A stretch of 64,000 bases of DNA from Hofstenia miamia (Eukaryota; Xenacoelomorpha; Acoela): assembly GCA_004352715.1 (NCBI GenBank), contig SCFE01000027.1, positions 1,865,735-1,929,734 of the forward strand, in the 5' to 3' direction. A model generated the notes under the pieces. That model saw only the letters and a list, made by a program, of their open reading frames with translations, searched no databases and was not told the origin of the DNA. The stretch's first letter is position 1; each line of letters opens with the position of its first letter. The translations under genes were made by a program, and so were the position numbers. Below are positions 54,837-64,000 of the stretch, piece by piece.

Positions 54837-55376
54837 TCATGATGCAGACCCTATTTTAGGGATATATTGTTTAAGGAGGTAGTTATTAATTTGATTTTTA
54901 AATTTAATTCTCTTTTTGATTCGCTTTATTTCAATTGGTAAGTTATTCCATAGATCAACTGCTGAGTTTAAAAATGAATTTTTAAGAAAATGCTTCTTGC
55001 ACTTCACTTTACTGAATTTGGATGTCCTCGAATGATAAGTTGAACAAGCATATAGAGGAAATTGCAGTTTACTATAAGGTGAGCGCTGGTTTGAGATATC
55101 CCAAAATTTAATTAATGAAAAGTATCTTATGAAATATGAAGCATCATTAATACAATATAAACGTTTTCCATTCTTAGTAGAATGATTTTCGTCATAAACA
55201 TTAGCTGCCCATTTGATTTGCGAATCAATTTTATTAATTAATGAGTAGTTTATGTTATTAAATAAGATATTACAGTATCTGTAATGACTTAATACTAGAG
55301 AGTTAACTAACATTAATTTCATTTTTGCATTTATGAAATTGCCTACATGTGAAATAGTTTTAATTCCCATTGCCAT
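54837..55376 (-). pseudogene. CR1-like polymerase C-terminus
   Basis: 179 open codons: MLVNSLVLSHYRYCNILFNN, KRLYCINDASYFIRYF, then a basic tail KRIKKRIKFKNQINNYLLKQ. This is the thumb/C-terminal region of the same polymerase, separated from the RT core by frame-broken sequence (55,377-55,690). Confidence 0.75.
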
Positions 55377-55691
55377 TTTGCGTAATACTATGCGTATGTG
55401 ATTTGAATAGTTTAATTTATTGTCAATTGTTACTCCAAGATATTTGAAAGTTTAAACTTGAGCAATTTTTGACCCCGAAAAATTTAAAATATGTGATCGA
55501 TGATCTTTATTAAATGGAGACATAACACAGAATTCGTTTTAGTGGGATTTTCAGTTAAATTAAGAATATTGAAATATCTTTGCAATTGAGATAGATTTTT
55601 TTTCTAATTTACTAATCGACGTTTCTATTTGATAATCATATGTGTATATACATGTATCGTCAGCATACTGTATTATTCCGCAATCATTGCT

Positions 55692-56943
55692 TCAGCTGCA
55701 ATTTATATCATTAACATACAACGAAAAAAACAGAGGCCCTAAAATCGTACATTGTGGAACACCTTTGTAAGTTTTACCCCAGTTAGAAAATATACCATTT
55801 ACTTTGACTCTTTGAAATCGATCACTTAAGTAGCATCTTATTAAATTTATACTATTAGAATCGAAACCAATGTATTCTAGTTTTCTAAGAAGAATCTGAT
55901 GATCAATGGAGTCAAATGCTTTGGACAAGTCGACAGAAGCAATTGTGACAAAAAGATTATTATCAAGATAAGATCTCCAATTTTCAGTAGCGTAAAGTAA
56001 GGCATCAGAGGTGGAGTGACCTTTGCGAAAGCCGAATTGAGTATTCGAAAGAATCGAGTTGTTATAGAGATAAGTGTTAATTTGGTCAAATATTAGTTTT
56101 TCGAAAATTTTTGCAAAAGGGGAGATAATTGATATAGGCCGGTAATTGCAACATCTTAAAGGGTTATCTTTTTTATATATGGGAGTAACATTAGCTAATT
56201 TTAATATTGATGGAAAAGTATTTAGTTTTATGCAGTGATTGATGATATGACATAAAGGACTAACGATGAATTTTGCACACTCTTTAATACACCATGCCGA
56301 TATTTCGGAAGGTCCGCTTGATTTATTGGCCTTTAGCTTAGCTATAGCTTTAAGAACTTCATATCGGGTCACAAATCTGAATGAAAAAGAATTTTGGGGA
56401 ACTTTGTATCTAGATTTTTCAGGTATAAAGGGCAGCGAAGGTCCAAGATATTTGCCTAGATTAATGAATTGATCATTGAATTCATTAGCAATATCTTTGG
56501 GTTTGGTTAAAATTGCTCCATTAGTATTTTCAATAAGATACAATTGTTGAACACGACCTTTATTCCTATTCAATGCGTTGTTGATAAAGTCCCATTTTCG
56601 CTTAGGGTCATTTATTCTACCAAATAGTGATTTCATGTAGCGGTTTTGTGCTGCTCTTAGTTCAATATTTGACTTATTCCTTGCAATCTTATATATGCTG
56701 TATTTGTCAACAGTTTTATTTTGTAAGTAGGTTTTGTAAGCCCGATTTTTGCATTTGACAAGTTTTTTTAGATTGGGAGTTAACCAGGAAGAACGTGTGA
56801 TTTGATGACTAGAAATTTCGTGTTTAGACAAAATTTTCTTAGTTGGACCATATAAGTTTACATAAGTGGTGAGTGAATGTATGAATGAATTGAACATAAA
56901 GTTTACATCTTTGGATAGAAAAACACTATTCCAAGATTCATTT
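55692..56943 (-). pseudogene. CR1-like reverse transcriptase, partial
   Basis: An open frame of about 417 codons with YRPISIISPFAKIFEKLIFD, FGFRKGHSTSDALLYATENW, TIASVDLSKAFDSIDHQILL (first catalytic Asp) and KGVPQCTILGPLFFSLYVND. The catalytic YxDD box should follow but the frame stops at 55,692. The frame's 5' end is cut by the N at 56,944; it should read on into the endonuclease coded at 58.1-58.6 kb. QCTI instead of the usual QGS may be a substitution. Confidence 0.8.
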
Positions 56944-56944
56944 N

Positions 56945-58620
56945 AATATACCATTTACTTTGACTCTTTGAAATCGATCACTTAAGTAGCATCTTATTAA
57001 ATTTATACTATTAGAATCGAAACCAATGTATTCTAGTTTTCTAAGAAGAATCTGATGATCAATGGAGTCAAATGCTTTGGACAAGTCGACAGAAGCAATT
57101 GTGACAAAAAGGTTATTATCAAGATAAGATCTCCAATTTTCAGTAGCGTAAAGTAAGGCATCAGAGGTGGAGTGACCTTTGCGAAGGCCGATTTGAGTAT
57201 TCGAAAGAATCGAGTTGTTATAGAGATAAGTGTTAATTTGGTCAAATATTAGTTTTTCGAAAATTTTTGCAAAAAGCGAGATAATTGATATAAGCCGGTA
57301 ATTGCAACATCTTAAAGGGTTATCTTTTTTATATATGAGAGTAACATTAGCTAATTCTAATATTGATGGAAAGTATTTAGTTTTATTCAGTGATTGATGA
57401 TATGACATAAAGGACTAACGATGAATTTTACACAATCTTTAATATACGCATGCCGGTATTTCGGAAGGTCCTCTTGATTTGTTGACCTTTAGCTTAGCTA
57501 TAGCTTTAAGAACTTCATATCGGGTCACAAATCTGAATGAAAAAGAATTTTGGGGAACTTTGTATCTAGATTTTTCAGGTATAAAGGGCAGCGAAGGTCC
57601 AAGATATTTGCCTAGATTAATGAATTGATCATTGAATTCATTAGCAATATCTTTGGGTTTGGTTAAAATTGCTCCATTAGTATTTTCAATAAGATACAAT
57701 TGTTGAACACGACCTTTATTCCTATTCAATGCGTTGTTGATAAAGTCCCATTTTCGTTTAGGGTCATTTATTCTACTAAATAGTGATTTCATGTAGCGGT
57801 TTTGTGCTGCTCTTAGTTCAATATTTGATTTATTCCTTGCAATCTTATATAGCCTGTAGTTGTCAACAGTTTTATTTTGTAAGTAGGTTTTGTAAGCCCG
57901 ATTTTTGCATTTGACAAGTTTTTTTAGATTGGGAGTTAACCAGGAAGAGCGCGTGATTTGATGAATAGAACTTTCGTGTTTAGACAAAATTTTCTTAGTT
58001 GGACAATATAAGTTTACATAAGTGGTAAGTGAATGTATAAATGAATTGAACATAAAGTTTACATCTTCGGGTAGAAAAACACTATTCCAAGATTCATTTT
58101 CTAAGCTAGTTTTTAGAATTTTTATTAATGCTGGGTCTCTTTCACGAATCTCTACCCAAGTTCTTTTGTTTGTATTCTCCATATTGATAGATGAAAAGCA
58201 AGTAATGATACAATGATCAGAATAGGGACATTCACTGCAGGCATACTTGTAATGGTTAACATTTTCAACGAGAAAGTAATCAATTAATGTTGAAGATTTG
58301 TTATTCAGTCTTGTCGGTATATTGGAATTAATTGTGTTAAGATCAACAGCATCTAGTAAATAATTTAATTTATCTTTTTCAGCATTCTTCAGATAGTTGA
58401 TATTCCAGTCGCCCATTACTATTAATGGCTTGTTTTCTTTTAGAGAACATTTTAATTCGTTTTCAATTTCTGTAATAAATTCGTTAATCTGATTTTTACT
58501 GGGACAGTAAGAGATATTAATTAGTTGATGAATGTTTTTTTCATGTTTTTTTGCGGAATGCATATTTCGATCCATAGACTCTCAAAATTTCTCATCAATC
58601 TTAAGTCGGGTCGATTTTTG
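56945..58620 (-). mobile_element. CR1-like non-LTR retrotransposon, 5' contig part
   Basis: The minus-strand copy contains the endonuclease and linker (58,575-57,439) and the first half of reverse transcriptase (57,408-56,945), ending at the N. It overlaps the neighbouring copy by the full 1.15 kb with a few percent difference (for example AAAAAG/AAAAAA near 57,110 and a base deletion near 57,374). Confidence 0.8.
57439..58575 (-). pseudogene. CR1-like endonuclease and linker
   Basis: 378 open codons. The endonuclease C-terminal half shows PLIVMGDWNINYL (GDWN catalytic motif), LIDYFLVEN and CPYSDHCIITCF (the SDH motif). Then comes a Lys-rich linker and WDFINNALNRNKGRVQQLYL, ending before reverse transcriptase because of a one-base indel at about 57,440. 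The N-terminal part of the endonuclease lies in broken sequence up to 58,620. It nicks DNA to prime reverse transcription. Confidence 0.8.
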
Positions 58621-59149
58621 GGCTTAAAGTGTTTTGGAATTAACAACATCTCTCCACCTCCTTTAGATTTATTGGCCAGATTTAGATTAAAATAGATAGA
58701 TTATATAAAAAATTTATTAATGATCAATAATATTGTCCATGTTTTCTTCTCTGCTTCTTTTTTCTAAAATAAAATGTAAATATTAAAAATTCTGAAATAT
58801 CTCTTATATATTCCAAAAATTCCATTACAATAATGCCATTAACTCTCTTTAGCATATCCGGACCATTCGTTAGGAACTTCTTGACATATTCGTCCGCCAT
58901 TTCCTCACTGGCCGACATCACAGACGATATTGTACAATCTAAATGTTTTTGATTAATGAAATAAAAAGAGTATATTGTCAAGAATATTTTTGACGAAGTG
59001 AATGTTCAAAAAAATATAATTGAAAAGCATACACTATTAAAATATTATTCTAGGTAAACAAATAACACCAGTAACATTTCTTTCAATGAACCCAAGGGGG
59101 ATCAAGTATATGGGTCAATACAGTAATGAATAATAAATATGATATCTTC
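58621..59149. other. Between retroelement and transposase last exon
   Basis: An 85-codon minus-strand frame (58,981-58,724) with EEMADEYVKKFLTNGPDML is not recognised; it may be a further exon of the transposase-like gene or chance. Confidence 0.3.
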
Positions 59150-62100
59150 TGGTTTGCTTGCCCTTTCCAATTCATTTTGCAGCAAAGCTCAAGGGAGAGG
59201 AATTTTTCGAAAAAGTGTCTAATAAATTGCGACTAGGTCGTCCCACCAATATTTTTGGCAACATTAAACTAAATATATATCAAACGCTGTTTAATATCAG
59301 AAAGAAAAATACTATCGATTTCTTGAAAATTGGATCCGACAATCTTTTCTCGAAAATTTTGAGTTCATTTTCGTCTTTGATTTGGTCAAACTCATCTGTT
59401 GTGTTAGAATCGTACAGGGACATCAGTTTTTCTAATTTTCGGTCATGGGATTTTTAAATACGACTCATAACACCCATTTCCTCGTCCATGGTTCTAGTTA
59501 AAAATTAATAATTTTATATATATTTTATATATATATATACATACATTTATATACACATATACAAATATTCACAAATTATATAATTACCTTTCAGCACAAA
59601 TTGTAGCATTGTCCGAGGATACGGGTTCACATATATTGAAACTCGGTATGCTAAAACAATAGTTCTTCTGTTAGTAAACGTTTTCATTACTAAATAAAAT
59701 ACGATATTGAAATCATAAATTAAACGTTGTAACCACTGGCGTTGTTACCGTTGAGTGTGCATTTGAGAAGCTATTAAAAATATTCAGTTATTAAAAATAA
59801 GTTCATCATTATATACCATATGATTGGTGTGTGTGTCTTGGGAATTTCTCGTGGGCTAAAAATATTGATGATAGATTGAAATTTTCAGTTTCACTATATT
59901 CCTGAAAAAATTTTTAACACGAATTCGTGAAAAAACTCTTCAAAACTGATAACTTCACAGCGTCGCAATACAGAATATAGTAAACAAGTAAATAAAAATT
60001 TCAACGGCCAACACAAGCTTTGAATTAATGGATTAATACAGATTCTCTACCAAAAATCTATTTTAGTTTAAAGACATGCATAATGACCTTTTCATATTGT
60101 ATTGAACATTCCAAGGGCTCCTGTGTACTTCTTAAGCATACATATAATCTAAAATATATTTATTTGAGATAGTCATGTACATATCTATACAAAATTAAGT
60201 AGTTTGAACATTTTAAATAATTTTTACACTATATATATATCGCTTTGGTGAAAATGGTGCATCATCATTCATATTAAAGTATTTCCGGTTAGACGGATGG
60301 GATCGCACTTTTGGCTCAGAACCAGAAAGATCGCTAAAGCCATCGAGTGCACGCTTGCACTTCTGAACAACGTCTGCAGCAGACTCTAATAAGTAAATTC
60401 AACAAAATGAAATTGATTGATTGCTTATGGGAATAACCATGTACATGTATATTAAATTGTTTCCAATTTTCGTTTGGTGTACTTAGAGTCTTTCGATGGT
60501 GCACTGCATTTTTGAAAGGGTATAGCAAAGATGAGCTATTAATCAGCCAAGAGGCAGGAACATATTCGAATTTATTAGTATCTGTGAACTCTACAATTGC
60601 AAACATCATTCTAAAATAATAACACTATTAAATACTAGGTAAATTTTAAATATTAAAATCATTATGTTGTATTGACACAATACAGTTTTAAGAATTTCTC
60701 TGAGTCGCTAACCTAAAAGTTCTCTTCAGATCCAACATCTGCAACCTAAATGAAAGGTTTTTGAGAATTTAAAATTACTTAATCACTACAATTATACTAT
60801 AAATCTAAAAAAACTGAAACAATCTAATAGAAATTAAACCTGAACCAACCCAACATTTGATGATGGTGCTTTTTTTCAAAAACATTTGCCACTTTATATT
60901 ACCATTCTCATCTTTAACAATTTTCGATAAAATATAGATATTATTGTGAATTGAATAGTGACAATTATCTGGTCCTTGACAACTAAACTGTTGACACTTA
61001 GAGATATTCGGAAGATTAAAAAACCCCTCTGAGTGCCGTCGAACAAGTTGTGAGAACACCTTGTTAGGAGTACTGACAAACCTAAAAAGTTATGAAATTA
61101 TTATGCTTCAGTAATCAATACACCTTTTCAATTTGCATAAAAAGCTCTTCAATGGAAATGCAGAAAAACATTCTATATAGCCATGGGTTTTTACAGCTGA
61201 TGCGAAGTGCAACAAATTCTGTACAACTGAAACTACACCTGAGCAATAAACGTCATTAAATTGTCCAACAAAAGAGTGAAGGAGCTGATCAGCGGATAAA
61301 ATTAAATGGCCATCATCTATAGGCTGACACAAAACTCTGCATGCTACAAAAAGTATCATGAGGTGGTTGTAACAGTTTTCAACCAAAATGTTCCTCAACA
61401 CAACAGGACTCGTGTAGTTCAAATCAGATGTTCAAATAGTTTTTTCAGTTATTTAGAGTAGGTTAAGAGATATCAAAATATATTTTACAAACTTGAATTC
61501 ACAAATGTCAACTTAGATGATTTTATTCAATCAATATTTTCACATCGAAGGAAGTTTTCATACCAAAAGCAATTCAGTAGCTTTCCATTTTTCTACTTCA
61601 TTCAAAGACCTTGGCTTTCTAGCAAATTCTGAAGGACAGAGATACAATGTTAGGTTCATATATTCGATTTGTTGTCGCGAAAGTTTATTAGAAATTTTAT
61701 CCTTAATCTTCCCAATCCATATGTATATGAGACGCTGCATTATTCCTATCATTTTATTAGAATTACATACATTAAGTAGATTTATTTTTAGCAATAAGCC
61801 AATTAATTAAAAGAAAAATACATTAATAAAATCATAGGACTACCAAAACAAATTAATTAAAAGATTCTATCATGTCCAAATAAATAATTGGTTCTAAAGT
61901 GGAAGTTCCAACGTGGTGCTCTTCATTTAACCTAAGTCGAAAGTTTGAGTTGGTGCGCGATTCACACACAGTGTTATGAAAAGTCATACAACGATCGAAT
62001 TCAGCTATTATATGAATATAATATAGTTTTTTACGGAAATGTTATTTAAGTAAGAATAAATGTAAATACTTAGATTCCTTCAATATCACAGTAGTGACAT

Positions 62101-62824
62101 GAATAATAGCCATTGTGGTTCTTAGTTGGCTTGATAAAACTTTTAGCTGTCATATCATAAACAAACACCTTGGCAATGACGTAAACCTAGTAGTTTGGGT
62201 AATTCCATTTGTATCTAAAGTACGAGAAGTATAATTTTTTAACTTAAGGGTATTTAATTTGAAAATATTTCAAAATAAATGAACTAACAGAGATCGTTAA
62301 TTTCCTCTACGAGATCTTTTAAATATATTTCCAAATCAGGTTTGCTGCTGTTTCCACAGAAAATGGCAGCTGTCATAACCTGTGACTCCAGGTTCAAAAC
62401 TTTATACAATATAGGCCATAGTTTTCGAATTGCTCTTAAAAAGCGCAATACAGGCAACTCCGCCAAGTCGGATTTTCGCGTAACGTACTATTAATAAAGA
62501 ACAGTCGGATTATTTTCATTGGTCCTAGTCGATCCGATTTAGGCGGGGTTACGTGTACTATCAATGCGGTTGGCAATTTCAAGTTTTGATTTCTAAAAAT
62601 GCAGATATTTACAATTTACGCACTAGCTGAATTTACAGAAAATATTTTTCTTAGCATTTAATAATCTTTCCTTACCTCAAAAACTTTTTTCCCATACTGC
62701 GATAAAAGAGTATTTCTTAATCCAAAGTAAACGAAATCTCCCGGCCACAAGGAACTATGGTATATTTAATTATGTTTGTTCTGAGGAGCGCTCTCGCATC
62801 TTTAGGTAAATTTGTCAGTTGGGA
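59150..62824 (-). pseudogene. Multi-exon tnp2-like transposase (DUF4218/DUF4806-type)
   Basis: Minus-strand pieces with splice-like borders: 62,824-62,676 (LPKDARALLR... then, after a frameshift, GDFVYFGLRN); 62,592-62,289 (interrupted; LWPILYKVLNLESQVMTAAI, SSKPDLEIYLKDLVEEINDL); about 61,800-61,564 (CPSEFARKPRSLNEVEKWKA); about 61,430-61,124 (NYTSPVVLRNILVENCYNHL, then a His/Cys-rich core); 61,081-about 60,850 (FVSTPNKVFSQLVRRHSEG); 60,610-about 60,430 (FAIVEFTDTNKFEYVPASWL); 60,385-about 60,240 (RALDGFSDLSGSEPK); 59,460-59,150 (LKIFEKRLSDPIFKKSI, a DUF4806-like end). The order matches a common animal transposase-like family. A frameshift, stops and an insertion in the second piece show decay. 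No expression evidence. Confidence 0.65.
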
Positions 62825-62925
62825 CTGCAGAATAAACAATAAATGTATTATGACCGCTTGAGGGTGAAAAAAATTTAACATGACTTTATGGTCGCCCTAG
62901 TAATTATCTTAAAGATAAGTATATC

Positions 62926-64000
62926 TTAACCTTTAAATGCATGGCATAAAAAATTGCATTATTGCATACTATGGGCCTAATAGGCCCGGTTCCTTTTAAT
63001 TTGGATAACACACAAATATATACAAATTTAATGACATTTATTACATTGCACATGTAAATGAAAAGTACAAACGTTTTGTTTACATGTAAAGCACACTGTT
63101 TTTGCTTTGCTATCTAATGCAGTTGGGCATATATGACACCTTTTGCGTGAACTTTTTTCATTTTTCAGCTGCACGCACAGATTTATAGAACTATACTGGG
63201 TATCATTAGGTGATAGAAAATTCTGTATTGCAGAAACATTATCAGCAGTAGGTTTATTAAGACATTGACTTTCTCTGGTCATGACATGTGACGTGATCAA
63301 ATCACATCCTAGTGTTTCCAAAAATAGCCTTCTGTCACTTCTTTGGGAATTCCATTTAGGAAATTTTTCAAAATAAATAACCATTGCTATATTCAGCATG
63401 TTATAAACATGCTAGTGGCCATCTTCGAGTACGTCGTTGCACAGTATAACCATGACATAGTTGGTCCACTGTGTCCACTCCTCCTTTGGTCGCATAATAG
63501 TCTAATATTATTTGGGGTTTTTTTGGTTTTCTCATCAACTAATTGTCATGATGCATTGTTGAGAGCAATATAACAGCCTTGTTGCGTTTTGGAACATAGC
63601 TAACGAGAGTTTGATAGTTATCAAAGCAAAAAATTGTTGTATCAATGCCACGCAATTTTGATGGTTTAAATTCAGAGGAATATCAGGCTTGTTCTTTCTT
63701 ATAGTTCCTAAATAAGCTGGATTATTAATAGTTTTCAAAAGATCTTTGTAACACAAAAAACTATTATATATATATATATATATATATGATAGGTGCTTTG
63801 ATATATTAGGTATGAAGATTGCAAGATAACTATATATAATAATATAAATCACACCTATAACTGTTCTTTTTCCACAAAATATCAGTGAGAATAAAATCCT
63901 TAAAAAATTATTTGTCCATTTTGACATTGAGACTTTTATTCATGTATGGCTCCATTAGATCTAGTACAATACGACGACCAACATTTGTTTAAGGTGGACA
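62926..64000 (-). mobile_element. Second piggyBac, 3' part, cut by window edge
   Basis: It starts at TTAA (62,926-62,929) followed by CCTTTAAATGC, a typical piggyBac end, then the palindrome GGGCCTAATAGGCCC (62,973-62,987). It carries the minus-strand transposase C-terminal half. The left flank of this element is only 19 bp from the target duplication of the 9.2-kb transposon. Confidence 0.75.
63028..63930 (-). pseudogene. piggyBac transposase C-terminal half, broken
   Basis: Minus-strand reading: around 63,700-63,640 IRKNKPDIPL; around 63,500-63,440 TKGGVDTVDQLCHGYTVQRR, holding the third catalytic Asp; then 63,399-63,028 RRLFLETLGCDLIT and a Cys/His-rich end (KRCHICPTALDSKAKTVCF, CNKCH). 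The frame changes at least twice between 63,930 and 63,400, so this copy is inactive, unlike the one at 48 kb, from which it is clearly different in sequence. A (TA)n run at 63,762-63,788 interrupts it. Confidence 0.75.

Larger units (their letters stand above)
54612..56943 (-). mobile_element. CR1-like non-LTR retrotransposon, 3' contig part
   Basis: The minus-strand copy covers the linker, reverse transcriptase and 3' end. The 3' terminus is an AATAAAG signal followed by a tandem ATTCT-type tail (54,612-54,655 on the plus strand as AGAATAGAATAG), typical of CR1/L2-group elements. Bases 55,789-56,943 duplicate 56,945-58,099. Confidence 0.8.
53663..62899 (-). mobile_element. 9.2-kb DNA transposon with 8-bp target duplication
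   Basis: The left end TAGGGCGACCA (53,663-53,673) and right end TGGTCGCCCTA (62,889-62,899) are perfect inverted repeats, and GTAATTAT flanks both (53,655-53,662; 62,900-62,907). Similarity of the ends weakens after 11 bp. Within it, on the minus strand, are exons of a transposase-like gene (62,824 to about 59,150) and a later CR1-like retrotransposon insertion (54.6-58.6 kb). The 8-bp duplication and TAGGG end look hAT- or KDZ-like, but the protein resembles the tnp2/DUF4218-DUF4806 group, so class assignment is open. Confidence 0.8.

Noticed and set aside
1-64000. CRISPR arrays, rRNA or tRNA genes
   Set aside because: No regularly spaced repeats with unique spacers and no convincing cloverleaf or rRNA core was seen by eye; tRNAscan-type software was not available.

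Overview
This window is AT-rich invertebrate (metazoan) nuclear DNA that is full of transposable elements. Introns with GT/AG borders, AATAAA poly(A) signals, animal gene orthologues (USP5 and ANKRD16) and animal transposon families (piggyBac, mariner, IS630/Tc1, hAT-type, CR1- and jockey-like non-LTR elements, an R4/Dong-like element) all support this. I cannot name the species. There are no bacterial operons, CRISPR arrays or convincing tRNA/rRNA genes. All exon structures, terminal repeats and similarities were read by eye.

Layout. (1) Bases 1 to about 11,395 are compositionally foreign: I find only five CpG dinucleotides there, whereas CpG is ordinary from 11,397 onward. The block holds a minus-strand gypsy-type gag/protease/reverse transcriptase, a plus-strand decayed gypsy integrase facing away from it, 3 kb of unrecognised decayed reading frame, and about 3 kb of AT-rich DNA. 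(2) 11.4-18.4 kb holds a poly-G-flanked gap, a decayed non-LTR element partly duplicated around a single N, an R4/Dong-like 3' end lying inside a TAA microsatellite, and a hAT-type fragment. (3) 18.46-19.03 kb is a small mariner derivative with near-perfect ends. (4) 20.9-24.8 kb holds two host genes in tandem, USP5 (ubiquitin hydrolase) and ANKRD16 (ankyrin repeats). (5) 28.26-47.81 kb is one six-exon host gene, assembled here from reading phase and splice sites. It encodes a 210-residue coiled-coil protein that may be a TBK1-adaptor (AZI2/TBKBP1/TANK-like) homologue. Its introns host an IS630/Tc1-type element, a complete two-exon C2H2 zinc-finger gene and several small elements. (6) An intact-looking piggyBac at 47.88-50.43 kb sits in that gene's 3' UTR, between the stop codon and the apparent poly(A) signal. 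(7) 51-53.4 kb holds Mutator-like and other transposase debris and a MITE. (8) 53,663-62,899 is a single transposon with 11-bp terminal inverted repeats and a perfect 8-bp target duplication. It carries a multi-exon decayed transposase with tnp2/DUF4218- and DUF4806-like segments and was itself invaded by a CR1-like retrotransposon. (9) A second piggyBac runs off the right edge.

The host genes show no obvious common pathway beyond general protein quality control. USP5 recycles free polyubiquitin and ANKRD16 is known as a co-factor in alanyl-tRNA synthetase proofreading. The main interest lies in the near CpG-free block, the 9.2-kb transposon, the piggyBac split of a host 3' UTR, the unannotated six-exon gene, and two scaffold joins (single Ns at 15,622 and 56,944) that look like unmerged contig overlaps.
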